A stretch of DNA of 64,000 nucleotides, taken from NCBI RefSeq assembly GCF_003344625.1, contig NZ_QPKJ02000007.1:248001-312000 (forward strand), in the 5' to 3' direction. Below, one piece after another: positions 34,621 through 42,182 of this stretch. The position numbers and the translations under genes are program-made. Positions within the stretch are counted from its first letter, which is position 1; every line of letters starts with the position of its first letter. The notes beneath the pieces were generated by a model, which was not told the origin of the DNA, searched no databases, and worked only from the letters and a program-made list of their open reading frames with translations. This DNA is from Solirubrobacter deserti (lineage in GTDB: Bacteria; Actinomycetota; Thermoleophilia; Solirubrobacterales; Solirubrobacteraceae).

Positions 34621-35204
34621 GGACCCTCACGCACCTGCAGGCGCTCGAGGCCGAGGCCGTGTACGTCATGCGGGAGGTGGCCGCGGACTTCGAGCAGCGT
34701 CAGCCACTCGATCAAATGCCGGATGGCCGCGTGCGAGTAGACCGGCTGGGCCTGCGTCGCGTCGCCGTCGCGCCACGCCTGCGTCTGGATCGCCGTCCAC
34801 AGCGACACGGCCTGCGCGACCTTGTCGCGCCGGAGCACCTGGAAGTAGCGCAGCGGCCCGAACACGTCCTCGAGCGAGCGCCCGCCGAGCCGCGCCCACA
34901 GGTCATCCGTGTGGCTCCACATGATCTTCGCCGCGAACACGCCGTTGGGCGTCGTCCCGGCGCGGCGCACGGCGTCGAAGTCGAACGCCGCTTGCGGGGT
35001 ACCAGGGTCCAGTGGGGGGAGCAGCGAGTTGACCAGCGGATCGTCGAGCCCGGCCAGGTACTGGCGCGGCTGGTCGGCGAGCCCTGTGTCCTTGAAGTGC
35101 TGGAACCACTCGTTGGGGACGCCGGCGACCCCCGTCGCCTTGAGCAGCTCGCACAGCAGCGTGCTTCCGCTGCGCAGCGCGGCGCAGACGATCAATCCAG
35201 ACAT
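34590..35204 (-). pseudogene. Stf0-type sulfotransferase, N-terminal part with foreign tail
   Basis: From the ATG at 35204 the frame reads SGLIVCAALRSGSTLLCELL, containing the PAPS-binding R-S-G-S-T loop. It continues with GVPNEWFQHF, VFAAKIMWSH, YFQVLRRDKVAQAVSLW and IRHLIEWLTLLE. All of this is typical of Stf0-like sulfotransferases that act on lipids or glycolipids. At about 34690 homology ends, and the frame continues for ~33 unrelated residues (antisense of cysD) to a stop at 34590. The true C-terminus lies inverted at 34420-34620. As it stands the enzyme lacks its last quarter and is probably inactive. Confidence 0.8.
34617..34697 (+). pseudogene. cysD: N-terminal fragment of sulfate adenylyltransferase subunit 2
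   Basis: The GTG at 34617 overlaps the Stf0 stop (GTGA) and reads RTLTHLQALEAEAVYVMREV, then AADFE. This matches the conserved start of CysD, which would supply activated sulfate for PAPS. After ~27 codons the homology stops at TTCGAG (34689-34694), where the opposite-strand Stf0 N-terminal half begins. The rest of cysD and any cysN/cysC are absent from the window. Confidence 0.72.
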
Positions 35205-35219
35205 TCTCGATAGGATTAC

Positions 35220-36494
35220 ATGACTTTGCGGGAACCGAACATCGTGTACCTCCACTCGCATGACACGGGACGGCACATCCAGCCCTACGGCCACCAGGTC
35301 CCGACGCCCAACATCCAGCGCCTCGCGGACCAGGGGGTGCTGTTCCGGCAGGCGTTCAGCGCGGCGCCCGTCTGCTCCGCCTCCCGCGCGGCGCTGCTGA
35401 CCGGCGAGTACAGCCACACGAACGGGATGCTCGGCCTCGCGCACCGCGGCTACCGGCTCGCGGACTACGACCATCACCTCGTCCACACCCTGCGTGCCGC
35501 GGGCTACACGTCGACGTTGATCGGCGAGCAGCACCTGTCGTCGGACCCGGCCGACATCGGCTATGACCGGATCGTCGAGATCGACAGCTCGCACGCGGCG
35601 CACGTCGCCCCCGCGGCGGCGGGCGTGCTGCGCGAGGCGCACGAGCAGCCGTTCTTCCTGAGCGTCGGCTTCTTCGAGACCCACCGCGACTACTTCGAGC
35701 CCACCTCGGCGCGTGACGCGCTGTACTCGCTCCCGCCGGCGAACCTGCCGGACACGCCGGAGACCCGGCGGGACATGGCGGCCTACAAGGCGAGCGCGCG
35801 GTCGCTGGACCAGGGCGTCGGCACGGTGCTCGACGCGCTGCCCGACAACACCCTGGTGATCCTCACCACCGATCACGGGCTCGCGTTCCCGGGCTCGAAG
35901 GCGACGCTGAGCGACCGCGGGATCGGCGTCATGCTGATCATCCGCGGCGCGGGGTTCGAGGGCGGCAAGGTGTCCGACGACCTCGTCTCGCAGATCGACC
36001 TGTTCCCGACGATCTGCGAGCTGGCGGGGATCGAGCGGCCGGAGTGGGTGCGCGGGCGGTCGCTGCTGGCCGCCGAGCGCAACGACGCGGTGTTCGCGGA
36101 GATCACGTTCCACGCGGCGTACGAGCCGCAGCGCGCGGTGCGCACGAAGCGGTACAAGTACATCCGGCGCTTCGAGAACGGTCACCAGGGCCCCGTGCTC
36201 GCGAACATCGACGACAGCCCGAGCAAGGACTATCTGCTCGCCCACGGGCTCGCGGACCGGCGCCCGGCGGAGGAGGAGCTGTTCGACCTCGTCTTCGATC
36301 CGGGCGAGGCGAGCAACCTCGCCGAGGACCCGGGGCACGCGGACGTGCTCGCCGAGCTGCGCGGGCGCCTGCTGGACTGGATGCAGGCGACCGACGACCC
36401 GCTGCTGCACGGCCCGATCGAGCCGGAGGAGGGCGTCGAGATCAACCTGCCGGATCAGATCTCACCGGACGAGCCGACGGTGATCGCCCGATGA
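35220..36494 (+). CDS. Cys-type sulfatase
   Basis: This 424-residue type I sulfatase of the alkaline phosphatase superfamily hydrolyses sulfate esters or sulfamates. Metal-binding Asp15 is in HSHDTGRHIQPYG. The catalytic Cys52 is in C-S-A-S-R (C-x-P/A-x-R), followed by AALLTGEY, and must be converted to formylglycine. ILTTDHGLAFPGSK gives further metal ligands, and VSQIDLFPTICELAGI is the usual late motif. No signal peptide is visible. An AGGA site precedes the ATG. Only 15 bases separate it from the divergent Stf0 start. The adjacent FGE is broken, so maturation would need another FGE copy or an anaerobic sulfatase-maturing enzyme. Confidence 0.92.
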   Translation: MTLREPNIVYLHSHDTGRHIQPYGHQVPTPNIQRLADQGVLFRQAFSAAPVCSASRAALLTGEYSHTNGMLGLAHRGYRLADYDHHLVHTLRAAGYTSTLIGEQHLSSDPADIGYDRIVEIDSSHAAHVAPAAAGVLREAHEQPFFLSVGFFETHRDYFEPTSARDALYSLPPANLPDTPETRRDMAAYKASARSLDQGVGTVLDALPDNTLVILTTDHGLAFPGSKATLSDRGIGVMLIIRGAGFEGGKVSDDLVSQIDLFPTICELAGIERPEWVRGRSLLAAERNDAVFAEITFHAAYEPQRAVRTKRYKYIRRFENGHQGPVLANIDDSPSKDYLLAHGLADRRPAEEELFDLVFDPGEASNLAEDPGHADVLAELRGRLLDWMQATDDPLLHGPIEPEEGVEINLPDQISPDEPTVIAR

Positions 36495-37171
36495 CCGGCC
36501 TCGTGCTGCAGACCCAGGCGGACGCCCCGGCCGGGCGGCTCGAGGACTGGGCGCGGCGGCGCGGGTTCACGCTCCGGACGCTGCGCGTCGACGGGAAGGA
36601 CCCCTATCCCGACCCGCGCGAGTTCGAGTTCGTGGTCGCGCTCGGGTCGAGCGCGAGCGCCGCGGGCGGCGGGCCGGAGTGGGTCGGCCGCGTGATCGAG
36701 TTCCTGCGCGCGGCGGACGCCGCCGACGTGCCCGTGCTCGGCATCTGCTTCGGATCGCAGGTGCTGGCCGCCGCGCTCGGCGGCACGGTGCACCGGCTGA
36801 CCGTGCCCGAGGTCGGATGGGTGACGGTCAATTCCAGCGACACCGACCGCATCCCGCCCGGCCCGTGGATGGCGTGGCACGAAGACGGATTCACGCTCCC
36901 GCCGCTCGCCTACGAGCTCGCCTCCAACGCGTTCGGCGTGCAGGCGTTCTGCGACCGTCGCCACCTCGGCGTGCAGTTCCACCCGGAGGTCACGCCGCCG
37001 ATCGTCGAGCGCTGGGCGAGCAGCGATCACGCCGACATGGAGCGGGCAGGGGTGACGGCGGAGGACCTGGATCCGGCGCCCCATGCGGCCGACGCCGCGC
37101 GGGCCGCCGAGGTCCTGTTCGACGGGTTCGCCGCCCGCGCGGGCCTCGTGGCTGTAGCCTCCGGCGCGTGA
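36491..37171 (+). CDS. Class I glutamine amidotransferase-like protein
   Basis: The 226-residue protein has the GATase-1 fold. The nucleophile elbow is GICFGSQVLAAALGG (Cys near residue 85), and the His-Glu of the triad is in VQFHPEVTP. It resembles stand-alone GuaA-like amidotransferases (gamma-glutamyl hydrolases or orphan GATases) with no synthetase partner here. The ATGA overlap with the sulfatase stop ties it to that operon. The substrate is unknown. Confidence 0.86.
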   Translation: MTGLVLQTQADAPAGRLEDWARRRGFTLRTLRVDGKDPYPDPREFEFVVALGSSASAAGGGPEWVGRVIEFLRAADAADVPVLGICFGSQVLAAALGGTVHRLTVPEVGWVTVNSSDTDRIPPGPWMAWHEDGFTLPPLAYELASNAFGVQAFCDRRHLGVQFHPEVTPPIVERWASSDHADMERAGVTAEDLDPAPHAADAARAAEVLFDGFAARAGLVAVASGA

Positions 37172-37545
37172 AGCACGAGCACACCCATCACGTCGCCGCG
37201 GATGCCGACAAGGTGTACGCCGCGCTCGCGGACATCCGCAACCTGCCGCACTACGTGCCGCAGATGACCAAGGCCGAGCCGCACGACGGCGACAAGGTCA
37301 CCGTCGAGGCGCGCTACCAGGGCCACACCCAGCACGGCGAGGGGTGGTTCAAGACCGACGACTCCAAGCGCCGGATCGAGTGGGGCGCCGAGGGCAGCGA
37401 CTACCACGGCTGGCTGCAGGTCGACCCGGACGAGCAGGGCTCGCGGCTCACGTTGTTCGTCGCGACCGTGCACGGCGACGCACCCGATCCCGAGGTCATG
37501 GGCACGCTCGACGCGATCCGCCGTCTGGTCGAAGCGGACGTGTAG
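37168..37545 (+). CDS. SRPBCC (START-like) domain protein
   Basis: The 125-residue protein has the helix-grip START/Bet v1-like pattern: HHVAADADKVYAALADIRNL at the start, PHYVPQMTKAEPHDGDKVTVEA in the middle, and a C-terminal helix MGTLDAIRRLVEADV. Such proteins bind hydrophobic ligands or act as polyketide-cyclase-like or stress proteins. The GTG overlaps the previous stop (GTGA). It ends the sulfatase operon; a 72-base gap precedes the sigma-factor gene. Confidence 0.82.
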   Translation: MKHEHTHHVAADADKVYAALADIRNLPHYVPQMTKAEPHDGDKVTVEARYQGHTQHGEGWFKTDDSKRRIEWGAEGSDYHGWLQVDPDEQGSRLTLFVATVHGDAPDPEVMGTLDAIRRLVEADV

Positions 37546-37617
37546 CGATTCGCACGGCGGCGCGCGCCCTCGCGATACGACCGTCACAAATCCACACCTC
37601 TCGCGGTATTGGGGGGT

Positions 37618-38148
37618 GTGGACGGCTGGAGCGATGAGCGCCTTCTGACCGAGACCCCCTCGGTCCCGGCGGCGTTCGCCGTCTTCTACCGGCGCCACGA
37701 AGGGCCGATGCTCGGCTACTTCATGCGCCGCACCGGCGACGCCGAGCTCGCCGCCGACCTCGCCGCCGAGACGTTCGCCGCGGCGCTGCTGGGGGCGTCC
37801 CGCTTCCGCGGGGACGGCAACGCGGTCGCGTGGCTGTACGGGATCGCCCGCCACCGGCTGATGCGCTCGTTCGAGCGCGGGCGGGTGGAGGACCGCGCGC
37901 GGCGCAAGCTCGCGATGCCGCGCCTGGAGGTCGACGACGAGCTGATCGAGCGGATCGAGCGGCTCGCGGGGGAGGAGCGGGCGGTCGAGCTGCTCGACCG
38001 GCTCCCGGCCGACCAGGCCGAGGCGATCCGCGCGCACGTGCTCGACGAGCGCTCCTACAAGGACATCGCCGCGTCCGTGCAGGTCTCCGAGGCGGTCGTG
38101 CGCAAGCGCGTGAGCCGCGGGCTGACGACGTTGAGGGAGCTTCTATGA
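37618..38148 (+). CDS. ECF-type RNA polymerase sigma factor
   Basis: The ~176-residue protein has sigma region 2 (FAVFYRRHEGPMLGYFMRRT, AADLAAETFAAALLG, AWLYGIARHRLMRSFERG) and region 4 (LLDRLPADQAEAIRAHVLDE, SYKDIAASVQVSEAVVRKRVSRGL). The start is uncertain: the GTG at 37618 gives VDGWSDERLL, and a TTG nine bases upstream is also in frame. A following membrane-anchored protein overlaps by four bases, as expected for an ECF/anti-sigma pair. The signal is unknown. Confidence 0.88.
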   Translation: MDGWSDERLLTETPSVPAAFAVFYRRHEGPMLGYFMRRTGDAELAADLAAETFAAALLGASRFRGDGNAVAWLYGIARHRLMRSFERGRVEDRARRKLAMPRLEVDDELIERIERLAGEERAVELLDRLPADQAEAIRAHVLDERSYKDIAASVQVSEAVVRKRVSRGLTTLRELL

Positions 38149-38837
38149 GCGTGTTCCCGGAGCTGGAGTCCGCGCTCGACGCGGCCGCCCACCGCCGCTA
38201 CCGCGGCCGCCGCCGGCGCGTCTGGGTCCGCTGGGCGGCGGCACCGGCACTGGCCGCCGGCGCGGCCGCGCTGGTCGTCGCGCTGGTCCCGGAGCGCGAG
38301 GCCACGGGGCCGGCCGCTCCGCCGCCGGTCACCGTGCCCGCCGCCGCGCTCGCGCGCTCGGACGCGCTGGTCGCGGCCCCCGCCGCGCCGCTGAACGCGC
38401 GCACCGAGCGGCTGGAACACTCGGAGCTGCGCGCGGCGGCGGGCGAGATCGCCGCCCGCGTGCCGTACCCGCCCGGCGCGGGCGAGTCGATGGACTGGGA
38501 GGGCACGCCGCCCGGGCCGACCGACATGGCCTCGATCAACGATCGCGGCACGGTCCAGTTCCTGGTCGAGTTCCGCGCGGGCTGCGCGTGGGCGACGTTC
38601 TGGCTGTTCGCGCTCGAGCAGGGCAACGAGTCCGCGCTGGCGAGCGCGACGGCCGTCCTGCAGGACGTCCCGCACTGGCCGACGCTGCGCGCCTCGCTCC
38701 AGGACCCGTACGAGCGCACGCAGGGCTGGAACGCCGTCGCGCCCGCGGCGCTGGCTCGCGACGCGGGCCCGGTGCGGGCCTACGCACGCGCCAACTGTGC
38801 CGTCGTGCCGACCCCGTGGAACGATGTGATCCGGTAG
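38145..38837 (+). CDS. Single-pass membrane protein, probable partner of the ECF sigma factor
   Basis: The 230-residue protein has a basic N-terminal stretch (HRRYRGRRRRVWVRW), one transmembrane helix (residues ~28-50, AAAPALAAGAAALVVALV), and an extracytoplasmic domain of ~175 residues with two Cys (RAGCAWATFW, RANCAVVPTP) that could form a disulfide. Its cytoplasmic part is short, without the HxxxCxxC zinc motif of classic anti-sigma factors. Position and ATGA coupling suggest it controls or reports to the sigma factor, but this is inferred. Confidence 0.75.
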   Translation: MSVFPELESALDAAAHRRYRGRRRRVWVRWAAAPALAAGAAALVVALVPEREATGPAAPPPVTVPAAALARSDALVAAPAAPLNARTERLEHSELRAAAGEIAARVPYPPGAGESMDWEGTPPGPTDMASINDRGTVQFLVEFRAGCAWATFWLFALEQGNESALASATAVLQDVPHWPTLRASLQDPYERTQGWNAVAPAALARDAGPVRAYARANCAVVPTPWNDVIR

Positions 38838-38856
38838 GCCGTCTAACGTCGCGGGC

Positions 38857-39024
38857 GTGGCCACGGATGATCTCGCCGAAGCGCTGGAGCTGCGCGACGA
38901 GCTGCTGATGGCCTGTCGCGAGGTCCTGCTGCAGGTCGGCACGCGGCAGTCCTCGTCGCTGGTCGCGGCCATAGACGCGCTGCTCGATCTCGACGACGAG
39001 GCGAGCCCAGGGTCTCAGCGCTGA
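38857..39024 (+). CDS. Small helical protein of unknown function
   Basis: A 55-codon frame starts at GTG 38857: VATDDLAEALELRDELLMAC, REVLLQVGTRQ, SSLVAAIDALLDLDDEAS. Composition and GC3 are coding-like, and the protein is predicted to be two amphipathic helices. It lies 19 bases after the membrane protein gene and seven bases before a terminator hairpin, so it may be the last gene of the sigma operon. No family was recognised. Confidence 0.5.
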   Translation: MATDDLAEALELRDELLMACREVLLQVGTRQSSSLVAAIDALLDLDDEASPGSQR

Positions 39025-39030
39025 CCATCG

Positions 39031-39052
39031 CCCCCGTTCAGGGGGTTTCTTC
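39031..39052 (+). terminator. Rho-independent terminator of the sigma-factor operon
   Basis: CCCCC-gttca-GGGGG is followed by TTTCTTC, a compact GC stem with a T-rich tail, just after the stop at 39022. It is the clearest intrinsic terminator in the window. Confidence 0.75.
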
Positions 39053-39099
39053 ACCCATTGCAGCAGACGATTCCGCTAACGCGGGCGATACTCGCGCGT

Positions 39100-39480
39100 A
39101 TGACTACCCGTCGCAAGTGGGATCCTGAAACCATCCACGCCACCCTCGAGCCGATCGTCGCTGAACTGGGCCGCTTCCCGAAGCGCGAGGAGCTCTCCGA
39201 GCGCGGTCTCGGTGGCCTGAGCACCGCCATGGGCAAACACGGCGGCGTCGCCGAGTGGCGCGCGCGCTTCGCGGACGCCGCGCCGGCCGCCGCGCCCGCG
39301 GCTCCGACCGCCGTCGAGGTCGAGGTCGTCGAGACGCACGTCACCGAGGACGGGATCACGGCGACGATCAAGGTCACGCACGAGGACATCGCCACTCGCG
39401 CGTACTTCCTCGCGCTCGAGCAGGGCGGCGACCCGGTCCACCACTGGCTGACGGCCGAGCGCGAGCTCACGACCGCCTAG
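39100..39480 (+). CDS. DUF2934-containing protein with N-terminal DNA-binding-like repeat
   Basis: The 126-residue protein has two parts. Residues ~1-55 (RRKWDPETIHATLEPIVAEL, GRFPKREELSERGLGGLSTA) resemble the helical repeat seen in homing-endonuclease-associated DNA-binding segments. After an Ala/Pro linker, the C-terminus IATRAYFLALEQGGDPVHHW with LTAEREL matches the DUF2934 pattern. The ATG at 39100 follows the promoter gap after the terminator. The function is unknown; a DNA-associated role is an inference. Confidence 0.68.
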   Translation: MTTRRKWDPETIHATLEPIVAELGRFPKREELSERGLGGLSTAMGKHGGVAEWRARFADAAPAAAPAAPTAVEVEVVETHVTEDGITATIKVTHEDIATRAYFLALEQGGDPVHHWLTAERELTTA

Positions 39481-39564
39481 CACCCCGCGGGAAGGTCGCC
39501 GCCTTATGGAACCTTTGAGGTGACCTTCAGCAAGTTTTCGGGGTTGCGGCCGATCATGGGGGAC

Positions 39565-39651
39565 ATGACCCAGATCGCCGCCGTCCTCATCGTGTGTGGC
39601 GCCGCCGCGTTCTTCGCCATGATGGCGTGGGCGGGCCAGCACCACTCCTGA
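39565..39651 (+). CDS. Tiny single-pass membrane protein
   Basis: A 28-codon frame reads MTQIAAVLIVCGAAAFFAMM and ends AWAGQHHS: one transmembrane helix with a short His-containing tail. The ATG has GGGGG five bases upstream; an ATG nine bases earlier (39556) is in frame. It lies alone between the DUF2934 gene and the helicase, downstream of a GAAGGTC...GACCTTC dyad (39491-39528) that could be part of its leader. Small size limits confidence. Confidence 0.45.
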   Translation: MTQIAAVLIVCGAAAFFAMMAWAGQHHS

Positions 39652-39693
39652 ATCCTGCTGGATCCACGTCGCCCGCTAGCGTAGGTGGGCGAC

Positions 39694-41352
39694 GTGGCCG
39701 AAGACGAGATCGCACCCACCTTCGCGGACCTCGGCCTTCGAGAGGAGCTGCTGAGCGCCCTCACCCACCTGGGCTACGAGGAGCCGACCCCGATCCAGCG
39801 CGAGGCCATCGGCCCGCTGGTCGAAGGCCGCGACCTGCTCGGCCAGGCCGCGACCGGCACGGGTAAGACCGCCGCGTTCGCGCTCCCGATCCTGCAGCGC
39901 ATGGAGCCGGGGCGCCGCACCCGCGAGCCCGCCGCGCTCGTGCTGGTGCCCACGCGCGAGCTCTCGATGCAGGTCTCCGAGGCCATGCACAAGTACGGCC
40001 GCCAGCTCGGCGTGCGCGTGCTGCCGGTGTACGGCGGCCAGCCGATCGTCCGCCAGCTGAAGGCGCTGGACCGCGGCGTGGACGTGGTGGTCGCCACGCC
40101 GGGCCGCGCGATCGACCACCTCAATCGCGGCACACTGAACCTGGACACGGTCGAGACCGTCGTGCTCGACGAGGCCGACGAGATGCTCGACATGGGCTTC
40201 GCCGAGGACCTGGAGGCGCTGCTGGAGGCGGTGCCCGAGTCGCGCCAGACCGTGCTCTTCAGCGCGACGATGCCGCCGCGGCTGAACGGGATCGTCAAGC
40301 GCCACCTGCGCGAGCCCCAGGTCATCGAGATCGGCCGTGCCGACGTCGAGGCTGAGGCCAAGCGGGTGCGACAGAGCGCGTACATCGTCCCGCGCGCCAG
40401 CAAGGCGGCGGCGCTCGGTCGCATCCTGGACGTCGAGCAGCCCACGGCCGCCCTCGTCTTCTGCCGGACCCGCGACGAGGTCGACACGCTCACCGAGACG
40501 CTCAACGGCCGCGGCTACCGCGCCGAGGCGCTGCACGGCGGCCTGTCCCAGCAGCAGCGCGACCGCGTGATGCACCGGTTGCGCGGCGGGCAGGCCGACC
40601 TCCTGCTCGCGACCGACGTCGCGGCGCGCGGCCTCGACATCGACCTGCTGACCCACGTCATCAACTACGACGTGCCGTCCTCCCCCGAGTCCTACGTGCA
40701 CCGCATCGGCCGCGTCGGCCGCGCGGGGCGTGAGGGCACCGCGATCACGCTCGCCCAGCCGCGGGAGCACCGCTACCTCAAGACGGTCGAGAAGATCACC
40801 AAGCAGCGGATCTCGTTCGAGAAGCTCCCGACGGTCGCGGACCTGCGTGCGCGCCGGCTGGAGCTGACCCGCGCGAGCCTGGAGGAGTCCCTGCTCGAGG
40901 ACGGCGACCTCGACCACTTCCGCGTCGTCGTCGAGACCCTCGCCGAGTCCTACGACGTGATGGACGTCGCCGCCGCCGCGGTCAAGCTCGCGCACGAGGC
41001 GAGCGGGGTCACGGTCGACGAGGAGGAGATCCCCGAAGTCGCGCCGCCGCCCAAGGACCGCCCGAAGCGCCCCGCCAAGCCCGCTCAGCGTGGGGACGAG
41101 AGCATGGCGCGCGTGTTCGTCGGCGCCGGCCGCGTCGCCGGCATCCGCCCGAAGGACCTCGTCGGCGCCATCACCAACGAGGCGGGCCTCGCGGGCCGCG
41201 ACATCGGCGGCATCGAGATCGCCGACCGCTTCTCGCTCGTCGAGGTCCCGGCCGACGCCCTCGACCACGTGATCAGCGCCCTGCGCGGCACCACGATCAA
41301 GGGCAAGAAGGCGACCGTCCGCCGCGAGCGCTTCACGTCGCCCCGCCGCTGA
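39694..41352 (+). CDS. DEAD-box ATP-dependent RNA helicase (DeaD/DbpA type)
   Basis: The 552-residue helicase has all core motifs: Q motif PTPIQREAIG, Walker A AATGTGKT, PTRELSMQ, VVVATPGR, VLDEADEMLDMGF, FSATMPP, ATDVAARGLDI and HRIGRVGRAGREG. After a charged linker, the C-terminal ~75 residues (MARVFVGAGRVAGIRPKDLV ... DRFSLVEVP) form the DbpA/CsdA-type RNA-binding domain. The GTG at 39694 is chosen because AGGTGGG precedes it at good spacing. It probably remodels rRNA or mRNA during ribosome assembly or cold stress; a cold-shock protein gene lies 600 bases downstream. Confidence 0.93.
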   Translation: MAEDEIAPTFADLGLREELLSALTHLGYEEPTPIQREAIGPLVEGRDLLGQAATGTGKTAAFALPILQRMEPGRRTREPAALVLVPTRELSMQVSEAMHKYGRQLGVRVLPVYGGQPIVRQLKALDRGVDVVVATPGRAIDHLNRGTLNLDTVETVVLDEADEMLDMGFAEDLEALLEAVPESRQTVLFSATMPPRLNGIVKRHLREPQVIEIGRADVEAEAKRVRQSAYIVPRASKAAALGRILDVEQPTAALVFCRTRDEVDTLTETLNGRGYRAEALHGGLSQQQRDRVMHRLRGGQADLLLATDVAARGLDIDLLTHVINYDVPSSPESYVHRIGRVGRAGREGTAITLAQPREHRYLKTVEKITKQRISFEKLPTVADLRARRLELTRASLEESLLEDGDLDHFRVVVETLAESYDVMDVAAAAVKLAHEASGVTVDEEEIPEVAPPPKDRPKRPAKPAQRGDESMARVFVGAGRVAGIRPKDLVGAITNEAGLAGRDIGGIEIADRFSLVEVPADALDHVISALRGTTIKGKKATVRRERFTSPRR

Positions 41353-41365
41353 TTAGGCTGCGGTC

Positions 41366-41779
41366 ATGGCCGCTGATCCCGACTGCCTGTTCTGCAAGAT
41401 CGTCGCCGGTGCGATCCCGTCCACGCGCGTCTACGAGGACGAGCGGACGATCGCCTTCATGGACATCAACCCGGGCACGCGCGGGCACCTGCTGGTGATC
41501 CCGCGCGAGCACGCGAAGGACCTGCTCGAGATCGACCCTGAGGACCTGGCGGCGTGCGCGCGCACGGCGCAGGTGATGGCGCGAAAGGCCAAAGACGCGC
41601 TGCAGGCGGACGGGATCAACCTGATCAACAGCTGCGGGCCGAAGGCGTGGCAGACCGTCTTCCACTTCCACATCCACGTGATCCCGCGCTACGACGGGGA
41701 CCCGCTGCGGCTGCCGTGGCAGCCCGCTCCGGGGGACCGGGACGAGATCGCGCGAGCGGCCGAAGCCCTGAGCGCGTAG
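41366..41779 (+). CDS. HIT-family nucleotide hydrolase/transferase
   Basis: The 137-residue protein begins with a CLFCKIVAGAIPSTRVYED segment (zinc-type Cys pair) and ends with the histidine triad HFHIHVIPRY near residue 100. MDINPGTRGHLLVIPREHAKD is family-typical. HIT proteins hydrolyse phosphoramidates such as AMP-lysine. It lies 13 bases after the helicase gene and is probably cotranscribed. A small GCGTTC-agc-GAACGC hairpin follows at 41795-41809. Confidence 0.92.
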   Translation: MAADPDCLFCKIVAGAIPSTRVYEDERTIAFMDINPGTRGHLLVIPREHAKDLLEIDPEDLAACARTAQVMARKAKDALQADGINLINSCGPKAWQTVFHFHIHVIPRYDGDPLRLPWQPAPGDRDEIARAAEALSA

Positions 41780-41811
41780 ACATCTCAACGGCCAGCGTTC
41801 AGCGAACGCAG

Positions 41812-41839
41812 TTGCGCCGCGCTCCCAGACATGTATAGC
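41812..41839 (+). promoter_or_regulatory. Possible promoter of the cold-shock gene
   Basis: TTGCGC (41812-41817) and TATAGC (41834-41839), with 16 bases between, form a fair sigma-70-like pair. This would give a leader of about 80 bases before the csp start, as is usual for cold-shock genes. The leader contains a CGGCGT/ACGCCG hairpin at 41885-41902. Prediction only. Confidence 0.35.
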
Positions 41840-41926
41840 GTCTCCCCCGTTGGGGCCGGACGCACCGACCGGTCGAAATTAGTGCGGCGTGGTTAGACGC
41901 CGAGCAGTAGTCAAGTGGGGTCATCT

Positions 41927-42130
41927 GTGGGCACCGGTACGGTCAAGTGGTTCTCAGACGAGAAGGGCTTCGGCTTCATCACGCCTGATGGGGGTGGGCG
42001 TGACCTATTCGTTCATTTCTCCGGCATCACCGGCGACGGATATCGATCGCTGAGCGAAGGCGCCAAGGTCACGTTCGAAGAGGAGAACGGCGACAAGGGT
42101 CCGAAGGCGATCAACGTCCAGAAGCTGTAG
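41927..42130 (+). CDS. Cold-shock protein (CspA family)
   Basis: The 67-residue protein has the CSD fold with RNP1 KGFGFITP and RNP2 DLFVHF, and ends [12 protein letters not shown] prefer the GTG at 41927 (MGTGTVKWF) to the GTG at 41915 because it gives the normal length and has GTGGGG upstream. It binds single-stranded nucleic acid as an RNA chaperone. Confidence 0.93.
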   Translation: MGTGTVKWFSDEKGFGFITPDGGGRDLFVHFSGITGDGYRSLSEGAKVTFEEENGDKGPKAINVQKL

Positions 42131-42182
42131 CGACGCCGTGGAACCGGGGGGAACCGCATCCCCCGGGGCCTCGTCGTGTTGA

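Noticed and set aside
34420..34697. Invertible phase-variation switch in the sulfotransferase
   Set aside because: No inverted repeats flank 34425-34690 and no invertase is nearby; the cysD-FGE junction also implies an irreversible deletion.
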